A stretch of DNA of 64,000 nt from Datisca glomerata (GCA_003255025.1 QANY01008662.1:183763-247762); one strand, 5' to 3'; positions 1 through 12,740 are shown, counted from the stretch's first letter. Translations and numbers: made by a program. The notes: a model not told the origin generated them from the sequence alone.

Positions 1-435
1 AAAAGATAATAGACAATACTTCTAATTTCAGATTATATTTGTTCTCATCTTATCCAAACCCCTTACTTCTTACAACATACCTATTTTTGTGATCATTATT
101 AACACTCCATCTCTGTAATCTAATTTATAAATTCAAAAGAAATTTGAAACGCATACACTAGACCCAACAACTAACATTACCATCGCCTTTGTAACACTTA
201 CAAATTGCACATTCAAGCCTGAAAAAATCGATGCAACAGCACTGGCACCTGCCTTAGCAGTTTCAAGTATTAAGTATTGCCCTAGAATATTACCTTCATA
301 ACCCATTCTTCATTTAATTTCATGACTGCACAAGTTTGCCATGCTAGCCCTAATTGCATTGTGAATGTGCAGCTTGCTTGTGAGAAATTAATTATAGAAT
401 TCCTACTGATCGAGAAAAGACAATTACGCACTAAC

Positions 436-3400
436 CACTGGAACCGTGTAAAGTTGAGTTGACTCATAGCCATCTTGTGCACTTGAATAAAATCTTTGAA
501 TTTCCGAAGACTCGAGACTGCACTTCATGAAGAAAAAGGAAGATGGTCTTACATTCAACTTCCTTCGAGACATACCAATAAAAACTGGATTGCTCTGCAT
601 ATAAATGAAAATACTAATATCAAATAACTTGGAGGTGGCAAGAAAAGCTTATAATTGATTTGCTTAAAGCTTAACATGCGGGGAAAAACAACTACAAAAA
701 CAAACAAAAAGAACGGCAGCTGCTAATAAAGTAAGAATTATATTCATATTATCTCAATAGACTCTAAAAGAAATATTGTGGGATCTAAGATAGCGAAAAC
801 CCAAAGGCCAAAACCTGGAAGTAATTAGACGAAGGGAAAAGAAAAGAAAAACAATCGCATTTATTACCCCCACTTAAAATGAAAAGAATACACGGGAGGA
901 AGGTCCAATTAGAATTCAGATATCCAAAAATACATTGATGACATAAAAGTTACATAAACTTATATGAGACAATAACAGGTCGTAGGACCGATGAAACTAA
1001 AGCAGACATAAAAGTTAGTGAATGAAACTATGATGACCCAGGAGAAAATAAAAAGAAGAAAAGAAAAGCTTGTATAAACTAGGATGTTTTGACGTACAAG
1101 GGATTCTGATGGCACTCCAATTTCTTCAACAACTTCCCGGATAATGCTGTCAAACATCTCCTGTGAAACCATTCTGTTGATTATGCTGGAGTCTGTGATG
1201 TTCTTGCCAGGCAAGTGGGATTCTGTTCCAACCTCTTGGGGCTGCCAACCATCAGATATATTGTTACATATGCATATAATTAAACACTGTTTCAAGTCAG
1301 TGGATAACATAATGCAATCAACGAAAAGGACCCATCAAACAGAGCCCCAAAACATGATTAACTAATAAATCATCCAACAATATATATGATTAATAAAGAA
1401 ACCAAAGTTGTGAAGCCAGTGAAAATTCAATGAACCCAACATTTCATATTCTGAATGATACCTCTGGATGACCTCCTGGGAAAACAAAGTGCCCAGGAAA
1501 TTCGCCTACATTATTACTTCTTTGCAACAGTAGTATTTTCTTGTCTGACGTCTCCACAATAGCACCATTACCGAGAGGACTTGAGGTGTGCTGGCATTTT
1601 ACAGAGTCGTCTGCAGGAAATTATAGCTATAAATGCTCAAGACATAAGATCATAATTCATGATAATTGATACTCTTCAAACAAATACAGTTTTGACAATT
1701 TCCATGTCAGTTCTAGCCACCAGAGATCTTGAAACTATCTTGCCTGATAATTTAAGCTAACTAGTAAAACTTTTTAAAAATATAAAATTTAGGCACCTAA
1801 CCTCAATTTATTCCAATTGCTTTGACTAAGGATCTATTAGGCTTATATCTATTTTGTTTGGACTATCAACAGACTATATCTTAGGAATAAGTGACATGAA
1901 ACAAGCAATATTACAGGGGATGGAATTTTCCATATGGTTGTTCAATGTCTATTTTGTCCTTTTCATTTTCTCAGGAGGAAGGGAGGAGGAGTGAGTGGAC
2001 ACAAAACTCTTCTCCAATGAGAACTAGCAAATAAAATAGAAATACCTTCAACTGGAACAAGGAACTTCTCCCACTGAGGACTTAAGTTTGTCCCCACAAA
2101 AGTCCTGGTGGCAAGCAGACAACAGACAGTCATTGGTGGAGCGGAGCACCAAACGTAATATAAATATATGTTCCTATCTTAAAGTCAATGCAATGGATAT
2201 TGCAGCAGATAAATACGATAACGTAGAAGGTAATCTACAATTTCTCACAACAAAACACACACACACACACACACATAGATAGATAGGGAGGAAGGGAGGG
2301 AGGGAGAGGACCTATAATCTGTCAAGCCCAGGTAAAGGCATACATGAGAATCTTCAGAGGAACCTTCACTGTGTAACTTGTGTCCTCCATACTGTATAAA
2401 TCATTGAGAAAACAAATAACTAACAGAGCTAGTACCAGAGAAAACACCAATTCAACATGCAAGTGAAACGCAAGTAGAAGTATGCATGTCAACAGACAAC
2501 ATTTTAGTTGCTAACTGATAGCACTATGCCAATGTCTCTTGAACCTTACGCATCATGTCAAGAGGCTGGTGCCAAGTTTCTGTGCATACAGATCAGAATA
2601 AACAGAACTCCATGTGAGATTTGTCAATTTCACATATGATTGACTGCTAAAGTCCAACCAACATTCTCAATCAGGAAAAGATTGTCATAATACAAGCTTC
2701 TATGAAAAAACAGTAAGATCCAGAATCTACCAAAGGGACTCATATCTCTCTTCTCTTTTAAATTATTTTTTACTAGCTGGCGATCTCTAGTAAAGAATTT
2801 TATGCCCATTTTGATTGTTTACATTCACATGTAATATGTATTAAGACCCAGGAAAGGAAACAATCAATTCATGATATGCTCAAACTACGGCAAAGGTTAA
2901 AATACACAAATAAATGAAAGATTTGCTTAAACAAACCACCCATACAAGCTTGGGACCCACATACTCTGAACTTTTTCCCATTGTATAATGACGGGGTTTT
3001 CTGAACCCTCTGATCCCAGATCTACAGCAAAAGAATAGAAAAGTTAGTACACAAATGTATAGAAGTTTAGCAGTACAGCGTGGGAAGTGTCGAATCCCCA
3101 ACAAAACTTAATTAATTTTTTTGTAGGACAATACTGAACAACCATACAACCTAACTAACACAACCTAACTAACACGATGAATATATCCAAAGGCAAGTTC
3201 TGAACTAGATTCAAGCATGTACACGATATGCTAACATATATTGCAAGAATCAAGAAAACCTAGACAATTTTGAAGGTAATGCACAGTTTCTCTTTCCCAA
3301 GAAAGACCAAAATTTTCCAAAACGAGCTAAATACCAAATTTCCTATTTGCATAAGTGTGGCCATAAGAACAAACAAATCAGTAGGATAAATTTCAAAGCA

Positions 3401-3676
3401 CACCTCATTGATAGAACCTTCAAGGGTGGTGTTGGGGTGAGGCATTCTATCATATATTTCATCGAAAACCACCGATACCTTTAAACGAAGGTTTAGCAGA
3501 CGCATCAGAATATTAAAGTGAGAATGCAAGGCGGCAATGCAAATGGATTATGTATGATTGCTCATGACTACGAATGTGAGCAAATGAGATCAAGAAACCT
3601 GTGATCGTGAAAGACCAGAAGGACAGGCAAGCAGAATCTTGTACGGAGAGCAAGATTCTTCCACAAATTTTTCCAT
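436..3676 (-). CDS. NUDT9: NUDT9-like Nudix hydrolase, 8 exons visible, 3' end off-window
   Basis: Exons, in transcription order, are 3676-3599, 3478-3404, 3021-2965, 2391-2312, 2104-2046, 1610-1462, 1241-1098 and 594-436. All introns are GT-AG and the exons join in one open frame of 267 codons. The start is the ATG at 3676 (MEKFVEESCSPYKILLACPS). Landmarks in order are FDEIYDRMPHP, IWDQRVQKTPSLYNGKKFR, VCLYLGLTDYR, GTNLSPQWEKFLVP, SSPLGNGAIVETSDKK and the Nudix core. In that core, FPGGHPE is separated from REVVEEIGVP by an insert of about 33 residues, ending in SQEMFDSIIREVV. This layout matches plant Nudix hydrolase 9, which from memory of the literature hydrolyses GDP-mannose in Arabidopsis; that activity is inferred here, not seen. 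No stop or frameshift was found. The reading is still open at the donor after LYTVPV (436), so the C-terminal exon lies left of the window. It is the only apparently intact host gene. Confidence 0.93.
2253..2310. repeat. Compound microsatellite against a splice donor
   Basis: An (AC)n run, then GATA-like units, then a (GGGA)n-type purine run. It fills the first ~60 bases of the NUDT9-like intron downstream of exon 4 (donor at 2311-2310, read on the minus strand). On the transcript the intron therefore starts GTCCTC followed by C/T-rich units and then (TG)n. Confidence 0.85.
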
Positions 3677-3952
3677 TGTTTTCCAACACGCAGACTTACT
3701 GTTCGGTGGAAATCTTAAAGGAAATAGAGTTATGGATTGTGAAAATGGCTCGTACTATTCAATTCCCCCTCAAAATATTAATAATAGTATAATTAATATC
3801 TATTGGTAACTAATAATTTATAACTTAAATAACCACACACAACTTAAATAAAATACAATGAAAATGAGTCATCTGTTTTAACAAAAAATGAGTGTTCTTA
3901 ACATTATATAAATTTTATCATATTAACAATACTCTAATAATATGTACCCACT
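3677..3952. other. 5' flank of the NUDT9-like gene
   Basis: AT-rich sequence upstream of the ATG (transcription is leftward). It should hold the 5' UTR and core promoter. Several TATA-like AT runs occur near 3775-3830, but none can be singled out. It ends at the poly(A)-like 3' end of a LINE at 3953, so the gene has less than 300 bp of non-TE upstream sequence. Confidence 0.5.
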
Positions 3953-6030
3953 TTTTTTATAAAACCAAACTCGTTTCATTATATAAGGAGGTCATACAAA
4001 ATACAAGGGGCACTATTCCATGAGTCTAACAAAAACAACAAGACTAAGGGAGCCAAGGAGGTCCATACAACAAAAGAGGAGGGATACTCCATTGCAAACA
4101 AGATGCATGTTAATAACTGAAATATACTTCTAATTCGATGATTTATCTCGAATGTAATTAACAATGGTACTAACAAAGAAAGTTCTATTCTTGTACTTCC
4201 CCTAAAAAAATTCTACAATTTCTTTCATCCATATATTATAGGCATATGAGTTAAAAGTTAGCTTAAACATTAAAGACGTAAAGAAGTTCTTTCTCTTAGC
4301 AATGTTAGCTAGCCACTGAACCAGATGATCCCAACTTGAGCGAGAGAACAAAATGTCATATTTTGAGTGATAGCTTGCTAAATCTGATGAGAGAAAGAAC
4401 AATAAAAAACAAATGATCACTACTTCCAATATGGTTTAAACATAACAAGCAGTCAGTGGCTTGAACAATCCCCCAAGAGGCTAGTTTGTCCTTGGTTGAT
4501 AACTTGTTTTAGCAAGCAAGCCAACAGATAAAACTGCGTTTGGGAATGTTATAGAAAAACTAGACTACAATAACTAACCTTAACTTTTTATTTCCTAATA
4601 GTGTTATAAGTAGAAAATATAGAAAAGTCTTCATCTGAGGCAGGTTTCTAGATCTAAGAATCTCCTCTGTTATGGTTAGGAGATTGCATCATGAGAGAAG
4701 CATTCTTAATCTTGATTAAGGAAGTAGTATTGGTAAAGGGTTAAAGTCACTGTCCATTGGATATAACAAAGTTAACTTTGGAAGAAAGGTCCCAACCTAT
4801 GTCAAGAGTAACACTTCTGCCAAAAATGTGCATCAATATTTTCCTAGCTGATACCAAGGATCATACCAAACGAAAATTTTAGAGCCATCTCCCGATCTAG
4901 CATGACAACGTTCACTAAACCAATATCTAGCTTTCAAGGTTTCCTTCAAATCTAGGAGCAATCATTAGGGATGTTGATTATAAAAATAGATCCCTCTAAT
5001 GACACGATTTAGTCCAAATGGACTCATTTTTCTTGTTTATGAGGAACCATAGGTGTTTAGCTAGTGCTATTGAATTCCAAGCATATAGGTCCTTTATCGC
5101 TAACCCACCATTTTCCTTGGTTTGGCAGACCTCAAACTAGTTTACTTTAGAGCAAGTATGTCTTTGAGTATAACCTGACAAGAGGTATTTTCTGATGATG
5201 GACCTCAATATCTCTAAGAACCTACTTGGGGATGATGAACAACCCATCCCAATATCCTTGAACTCCAACACATGTTGAATGAGTTGAAGTCTGCTTGTAA
5301 AAGTGAGTGCTTTGCTTCCCAAGACCTAGTGCTGCAGGTGATCATGTCTCTAAGAGAAGCACAATCATCTTCCTCAGCCTGGTAGAAATCTAGGGCATTT
5401 CAGGTATCTAATAAGAAGAGAGCCAAGATGGAACCCCAAGATCACAGTGCATTGCTGTATGGTGAAGTCAGAAATTCCAATAAAAAAATATTTGACTTTT
5501 CATCTAATTTGGCTTAAGACTTGTGAGATTGTAGAAAAGATCAAGACTATATTGTACTAAACTCACAGAACCAACATCCCCTTTATAGAAAATGAATGAA
5601 TCATCAGAAAAGTAACAAACTTAAGTTCTTTGCATCTCCAATGGTATAGAAAACCAAGTAAAGTAGAAGTATGTTGTAGCATACTAGTAAGACACTCCAC
5701 AGCAATCATAAATAAGTATGGAGTGGATCTCCTTGCCTTAATCCCCTGTCCTTTGAAGTACCCACAAAGTTCACCATTCGGATTAACAAAGAAGGTAGGA
5801 GTGATGATACAAGCCATGGTCCATTTTTATAAAAGAGGTAGGGAATACCAATGCCGAGCAAAGAACTCTTGACAAACTCCTAGCTTAAGCACTCATAAGC
5901 TTCGTTAGGTCAACCTTAATGGCACACTTAGACATGATGTTGTTTCTATAATAGTTCCTCAACTTTTGAGCAAGGGAGTTGTTATCTACTATTCTTCTCC
6001 TAGTTCAAAAGAATTTTAGTCTCACTAATT
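3953..6030 (-). mobile_element. L1-type LINE remnant, 5'-truncated
   Basis: Minus-strand ORF2 remnant. From its 5' side (right) come a broken RT core with an RRIVDN-like block (~6010), an IKVDLTKAY-like block (~5920), a block ending GELCGYFKGQG (5760-5800) and a shifted-frame FSDD catalytic motif near 5600. The post-RT RLQLIQHVLEF region follows at 5270-5300, then a zinc-binding RVT region (SSDHLF, ~4330-4430). The 3' end is an A-run (T-run on the plus strand at about 3953-3959) preceded by a T/G-rich tail typical of plant L1 ends. Stops and frameshifts are throughout. The ORF1 and endonuclease parts are missing, the usual result of incomplete reverse transcription. No target duplication was found. 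Confidence 0.8.
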
Positions 6031-6404
6031 ATAGATACCCTTTAGCGTTAGCTAGGATCTAAGTAATACACATGTAGAGCATATTACAGCAAGAGACATG
6101 TCTGAAATCATGCAGCGTTTGAGGTTTAGTTACCTTTATTCAAAGAAATATATGTATTATTCATTTGGTGCAGGAGGTCAAATTTGAAGAAATATGTAAA
6201 AAACATTGGTTACATAAAAGGATATAAAGGTCCTACTCACCCAAATGTGAAATTGCAGAATACCAAGGCGGGTCATATATATACTAGGAGGAGAAAATGA
6301 GTTTGAGAATTTGAAAATTTGGCCAGCTAATGTTCATTCACCATGAACATATCAATTATGTCCATAATGATGTTGTTATTATCTCTATTATTGGTCCAAG
6401 TGAA
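6031..6404. other. Unassigned AT-rich spacer
   Basis: No coding motif was recognised. The right part (about 6170-6404) may be a diverged left extension of the E-type repeat that follows, because it shares the same purine-rich character as the sequence preceding E2 near 30940-31170. Confidence 0.35.
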
Positions 6405-7165
6405 AATTAATCCTCAAATCTAGTTTTTCTTCTCTTTTGCTCTATGTTCATGAATATTATTAGGATATTTTCTTATTCTAATATGTTCTAAAGTTCGTAT
6501 TTAGGGCTACGACGTAGTCAAACCATGATTGTTCATATATTTTGATTTTTAATTCAATCGATATTTATTCAGTATTATTGAATGTTATAATCTGTTCTTA
6601 ATGCTTGTGATTGTTTGGTCAACTATTGCATGATTTTGGATTTAATTTTGAGATTGAGAAGTGATGATTAAATTTACTTTTTGTTTATAACACCATGAAA
6701 AATTCATAAATTAGAGTTAATTATGGATCTAACGTTGCAATTGTAATTTCTTATGCTTCATGAGTTTCAATTTATTTAATTTGTACAAAGATGTGAGATG
6801 AGTATTTTTGATTCATTGTTATCGATGCTTGAGAAAGACTGATAATTATATAAGAGAAATTTACTGTCAATAATTTGATAAACATTGATTGATTGAGGAT
6901 TGAGTTTTGAAATTTAGAGCACGTTTAGTTTGGTGAAATCGAAAACCCTTGAGCTTTCAACTAATCATATTTGAATTATTTCTCCTTATCCAGTATTAAT
7001 CTTTTAGTTCAATTTTTCATTCAAAAATCCCAGCTTTTCGGCATTCTCAATTAGAATTAAGGTATAATTATTTTTAATATTTTAATATCAATCAATACTG
7101 TAGACGATACTCTATTTCATAAAAATTTTATTACTTGACAACAATAGTGTACACTTACACTCTAG
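6405..7165 (+). repeat. Dispersed repeat module E, copy 1
   Basis: About 760 bp align by eye, in the same orientation, with 31178-31930 (copy E2). Shared blocks include TTCATGAA near the left edge, a GGGCTACGACGTAGTCAAAC block (6507; GGGCTATGACATAGCCAAAC in E2), CTTGAGAAAGA, and a terminal GTGTACACTTACACT (GTGTATACTTGCACT in E2). It is non-coding. The terminal block resembles the segment that in many plant gypsy elements precedes a GTTTTTGGCGCCG-type leader, so E may be LTR/leader sequence of an unclassified retroelement (inference). Confidence 0.65.
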
Positions 7166-7189
7166 AATAATCATAACAATAAGCCATGT

Positions 7190-8440
7190 TCTAATCTAAT
7201 GTTAACTCCATAACAGTCAGATAACCTCAGTGTATGATCCAAATGTCGACTTTTGACCATCCTTATCTGATTTAGAATTAGTATATAGGTCTCCACTGAA
7301 TAAAAAAGTATATAACTTCACGTTCTCTGAAAATACTTGAGAATGTGCTCTACTTGAATCTAATTTTCTAAACCAAGATTTGATTGATAACGACTGACAA
7401 TTCCTACTGGATAACAGATGTCTGGTCTCGTACACAACATTGCATACATGAGACTACCAATAGCTGAAGCATAAGAAACATTTCTCACATCCTCTTCCTC
7501 TTGAGGTGTCTTAGGACATTGCTCCTTAGACAATTCCACGTCTGGTCGGTAGTTGACATTTCTTAGAATTCTCCATAGAGAATCTCTCCAGCACCTTATC
7601 AATATAAGATGTCTGAGAAAGTGCCAATAACTTGTTCTTTCTATCTCTTAGGATTTGGATGCCTAGAACATAGTTTGCATTTCCCAAATCTTTCATTTAG
7701 AATTTATCAGCCAACTACTTCTTTACTTTTGACAAAATTTCTACATAATTCTCAATGAGTAGAATATTGTCAACATAAAGAACTAAGAAACCCACTATCT
7801 TATCTTTGATGTATTTATAAACATAAGCTTCATCAACATTTTACTCGAAGCCATATGATTTAATAATCTAATCAAAGGTAAGATTTCGTGATCTAGATGC
7901 TTGCTTTAATCTATAAATGAATTTAAGCAACTTGCATATTTTCTGATCTTGTCTCTTTTTCACGAACCCTTCTGGTTACATCATATAGATGCTTTATTTT
8001 AGAGACCCATTTAAAAAAGCTATCTTGATATCCATTTGTCATATTTCATAGTCTAAACTAGCATATATGGATAAAAGGATGCGAATGGATTTTAGCATGG
8101 CTATGAGAGAGAATGTCTCTTCATAATCGACTCATTCTCTTTGTGTATAGCCTTTAGCTACCAGCCGCGCCTTGAAAGTCTCTACTTTCTCATCTGTACC
8201 TCTTTTCTTCTTGAAGCTCTATTTACATCTAATGAGCCTGACATCTTCAGGTAGATCTACAAGTTTTCAGACAGAATTAGAATACATCGATTCCATTTCT
8301 TGTTTCATGGCATCTTGTCATTTCTCATTTTCAGGATCATCCATTATCTCTTTAAAGGTTAATGGATCATTCTTATCAGTGCCAGAAACTCGGACATGTA
8401 CCCCTAGTTCATAGCGATTAGGTTGTCTTACAACCCTCCC
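7190..8440 (-). pseudogene. Copia reverse transcriptase/RNase H remnant
   Basis: Visible blocks, right to left, are KLVDLPEDVRL-like and YASLDYEIWQMDI-like text, the palm motif LYVDNILLIE near 7770-7800, SYASAIGSLMYAMLCTRPDI (7420-7480) and SYTEVI, where RNase H breaks off. The palm motif has N where copia enzymes have the second catalytic Asp (YVDD). Several frames must be joined, so no functional product is possible. The text after MLCTRPDI is duplicated between two frames, so at least one frameshift lies near 7400. Confidence 0.8.
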
Positions 8441-8531
8441 ACTACGATGTTACACTGGGGTCTACATAATAGGAACAATGGTTTCTGTAGTTTGTCATTT
8501 ATAAGTTAATGATGAAGGTTGTCTGATCTCA

Positions 8532-9330
8532 TCAGAAGCTAATTTTTCGAGAACTACTTTGCTTCAAAGGTTTGTAGTTTTTCATATAGTCATGTTCAAG
8601 AAAAGTGACATATGTCGATATAAACACATTTTGATCATTGTGACTATAAAAGTACCCACCTTTAGTCTCTAGAGCACAACCAACAAATATACACACTTCA
8701 AATCTTGAGTCTAACTTTCTAGTATTGGGTCTAAGAACGTTAGCTGGACACCCCCATATATGAAAATGACGTAAATTAGGTATAGATCCATTCCATAACT
8801 TTAAAAGTGTCTTGCTTACAAACTTAGAAGGAACTACATTCAAAATGTAAGTTCCCATTTGAAGTGCATATCCCCAAAATGTGAGTGGTAGTGATGAGTA
8901 GCTTAACATAGACCTAACCATATCCAATATGGTTTGATTTCTCCTTTCTGAAACACCATTTTGCTGTGGTGTTCTAGGTGCTGTGTGTTGGGATAGAATG
9001 CCATACTCCAGTAAGTAATCCTTGAATTCTAAATCCAAGTATTCACCACCTCGATCTGAACAAAGTGTTTTCAATGATTTACCTAATTGTTTTCAGCTTC
9101 AGCTTTGAAGTCCTTAAACTTTCTATGAAATAGGTAAGTATAATCATATCTAGAGTAATAGTTAATAAAAAAGTGACAAAATACTCGTACTCATCTCTAG
9201 CTTATACATTGATCGGTCCATAGTCATCACTATATACTAGCTCAAGTGGGTTCTTGACTCTTTGGCCATTTCCTGTGAAAGGTCTCTTGGTCAATTTTTC
9301 CCTCTAGACAAGATTTACAAAAATTGGAAG
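8532..9330 (-). pseudogene. Copia integrase remnant
   Basis: An open run of 180 codons (9074-8532) carries CSDRGGEYLDLEF (second catalytic Asp), PQQNGVSERRNQT (catalytic Glu) and LRHFHIWGCPANV, then the VFISTYVTFLEHDY block typical of copia integrase C-termini. The first Asp is in a separate frame at about 9220 (PLELVYSDDYGP). The D, D and E positions are therefore all still recognisable, but they are spread over broken frames. The GAG-pre-integrase segment lies just upstream (9729-9454), with VSNRLYMLKPVE. Confidence 0.82.
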
Positions 9331-9762
9331 AGCCCCAACTTTTAGTTCTCTCAAAGTACCATGTTTTGTTAACCTGTTTAATCTATCTAGATTGATATGT
9401 CCCAACCTAAGATGTCATAGGTATGTGACATCATCATTATGAGAAACTCTTTGTCATTTATTACTTTTAGGATTTGCTACTTTAAACAATTCAGAATTAT
9501 TTAACGCATGTTCAACCGGTTTAAGCATATACAATCTGTTCGAAACTTTAGCATGACAAATATTGAATCCTTTCTTTGAAATAATAAAATAATTATCAAT
9601 AAAAGAAACTTCAAAAAATTGTTCATGTAGTAACGAAAGATAAATCAAATTTCTCAAAAATCCAAGAATAAAATTAACATGGTTCAAAACAAGAAAATTA
9701 TTTTCAAAATTAAGACGGGCTGTCCCCAATGCTTTCGCTGATATGAGCGCACCACTGTCAAC

Positions 9763-10772
9763 TTACATTATCACCTCGCCATCAGCAAGCTCTCTTGCCA
9801 AATCAAGTATCTGCAAAGAAGAACATACATGATTAGTGGCTCCTGAATCTAATATCCAGAATGACAAATCATATTCCACTAAACAAACTTCAAGTGCAAG
9901 TAAATCACATTTACCTTTTCTTTTCAAGTCGGAGAGATACTTGCTACAGTTTCTCTTCCAGTAACATTCAACTTCATAGTGGAAACACTTTCCCTTAGTC
10001 TTGATGTAGCATTTGTTCTTCTTGGCATTGGGTGACTTTTTGGCTTTCTTTCCTCTTTTGTTCTTACTCTTGTCCTTGACATTGTTCTTCTTCCTTTTGT
10101 TGTTCTTAACAACATTGGAAGAATATTTTTTCTCAGCGACATTTACCTCACCCTCTTTGGCCATACTCTTGTTGAGTGACTCAAAAGTCTGCAGTTCATT
10201 CAAAAATTCTGTCATGTTGAATTTTAACTTGTTCATAACATAGTTGGTGATGAACGCAGAAAAAGTAGGTGTGAGCGATTTAAGTATAATGCTGACTTGA
10301 GTTCGCTCATCAATGATAGACTATGTACTTCTACCTCATGCATTATATCGATCATGTTCATGTACAGAAGTACCTTTTCATCTTGGTTGTTATATAGCTC
10401 CTAGTAGTCTCATGACTACTTTGATCAGACTGCTGCCCAAACATCGCCGGTAAAGAATCCATAATCTCATAGGCAGCTTCCATGTTTGGTTCTCAGAACA
10501 TCATTCATGCTCACAAGCATGTATCACTTAGCTTTGTTGTTGGATTGAATCAAAGCATCAAACTTGTTCCTAACATTCTTAGGGGCATTGGCAGCGGGCA
10601 CCTCGGAACATTCCTTAATAGAAACAAATTTATGGTTCTCACAAATTAACATCAAGTTTAAATTTGACTTCCATCTTATGAAATTATCACCATTTAATTT
10701 CTCAAATGAAAGTAAAGCAGAATATGGTTGCCGCCCATGAAAGACATAATAATGACTAAAAAAATAAAACAT
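9763..10772 (-). pseudogene. Copia gag and protease remnant
   Basis: The gag start region is 10772-10524 (FEKLNGDNFIRWKSNLNLML). A stretch of broken frames follows, then an open run 10236-9763. That run holds MNKLKFNMTEFLNELQTFES, a Lys-rich linker, the zinc-knuckle relic CFHYEVECYWKRNC and the protease active-site block FWILDSGATNHVCSS. In the knuckle the second Cys is Tyr and the His is Tyr, so zinc binding is lost. The same Cys-to-Tyr change occurs in the family copy at about 36460. Confidence 0.82.
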
Positions 10773-10774
10773 AC

Positions 10775-12740
10775 ATAATTCAATATAATTGAAATAAATA
10801 TCAAGAATTCAAAAAGTAAACATGATGCTTGAATGCAACATATTGAATACATAAATTTAACATTTACTAAACCACGATAAGACAAGCTAACAATTAATGT
10901 GCTGTCTTAGGGTCGATCAAATTAGTTTTAGACTGATTATGAGACATTCTCATCTTTATTAATTAAAACTCAAAATATCTCATATTTTCTATTTTAATAA
11001 TAATGTAACACTTATTTGGTCAAGTCACAATTATCCCCTAAAGCCTAATTGTGACTGTTTGAGTGTAACCCATTATTTCAGATCCCATGGCTTGTTTTAG
11101 AATATGCTGTCTTACGATCGGTCAAAACTAAATTACATCACTTAGTCCGATTTTCTTAAGAAGTTCAACCTTGGTATTGATACAACTCGAAACCTTCCTT
11201 AGGGGGATGAAAACAAAGCCATCTCGAGGCCTTCACTATACCTCGCGATGTTGTATTAATAATGGAGACCATATGTTACATTAACACCACTCACTATTTT
11301 AGGATAATGTATTTCTATTTTAACTAATCAATTAATTACTAGTTAAAATAACCCTATGAATCTAAAATTAACAGTTAATCCAGTCTAATTGGTCTAATTT
11401 CATTTAACATTCTAAAGGGCCTAAGTCAAAATTAGGTAAATTTAGAATAACTAATTAATTACATTCATTAAACTTTAATAAAACTCTTTTAATAAAGTTG
11501 ATTATCCTAAATGTTACTATAATTTTTAGAGTAGTGTGATTACCAAGTTTTAACTAGTTAAAACCTAGTAGTTTACATGCAATGATTTCTCAAAACAATT
11601 CATCTAAACATATTAGGAAAGTCCTAATCAATAATGTTTCTACTAATGAGACGCATGATTAAATAAAAATTATGTGGGATTTCATGTATGGCAGTTGATT
11701 GACTAATGCATGATCATGTTATCAATAAAATCAAATTCATTGATCTAACAATTAAATAAACAAATGACGAACTGAGTGATTATTAGATATTTCTAAACTA
11801 CAACCTTTGAAAACTAGAAATAATTACAAAGATGACTTCAAGAATACATATTTCTCAAATAGCTCATTCTCCACCAGAGGTACATATTCGTAATCTTCTA
11901 GTTTTGATCAAAACCCTTTTAATTAGGATAAACTATCTTTCCTTATTAAATAATCCCATTAATTATCCTATTAAAATTAACTGAAAATGATAGTAAAAAA
12001 ATAATTTGATGCTCATCAAACTTGGGTCAAACCCAATCAATTAACTAATTTTAATTTAAAAAAATTAAAATCAATAATTATCATTTTAAAATCAAATTTC
12101 AAATTTTAAAATTCAAAATTGGAAATTCAAAATTCAAAATTCAAAATTTAAAAAATACAAAATCAAAATTTAAAATATAAAAGATAAGGATATATTTGGG
12201 TTTTCGCGACATATCGAAGGGATAGGGTAACATAGTATCATGGTTTCTGCGGAACTTCCTTTGTAGTAACAACAATTTCCTCTGATGATAGGCCTCTCCC
12301 ATCATCACCCCCATCCACCACCGTCAACCATCACCGGCAGTCCAATTGCTGGCGTCCTTCATGGCGGCGTCGCAGACACTGACTTTTCCAACGAGGTTGC
12401 CGCCGCTGGACTACCGGTGGCACATGTGCCGACGCTATAATTCCTATTTTTTTATTCATCGTTTGTCTCGTGTGTTCTTAGTCTTCTCACGATCGGAATT
12501 TTACAACATCATATGCAAAATAAAATTATAAAAATTCCTATGCCCAAAACGACTTACACAAGATCTAAGAAAAAATAAATAACGAAGCCTAAACCCAAAA
12601 AGTCGCCATACAATTAACAATTCATTATTAACCATATATTCAAAAAAAAACCATCCATTCATTCATACATATCAAAAAATATATATTATGAACGATGCAA
12701 GAACACCGACATATTATTTAATATACAAATATATAAAGAT
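10775..12740 (-). other. Copia leader/5' untranslated region
   Basis: About 2 kb between PBS and gag without long reading frames. It is the reverse complement of the leader of the plus-strand copy (34174-35710); for example, the block with CCTTAGGGGGATGAAAAC near 11200 matches the CCCCTTAAGGAAGG block near 35260. An AT-rich stretch at about 12090-12180 is built from TTCAAAA-type units. A small GC-rich patch lies at 12290-12430 with no recognised product. Confidence 0.6.

Noticed and set aside
1..435. Final exon of the NUDT9-like gene inside the window
   Set aside because: No acceptor followed by the expected acidic/Met-rich C-terminal block could be found on the minus strand; it is taken to lie beyond position 1.
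10013..10243. Leu/Phe-rich plus-strand ORF resembling a membrane protein
   Set aside because: It is the antisense of the Lys-rich gag linker; the same artefact appears at 36199-36441 opposite the second gag.
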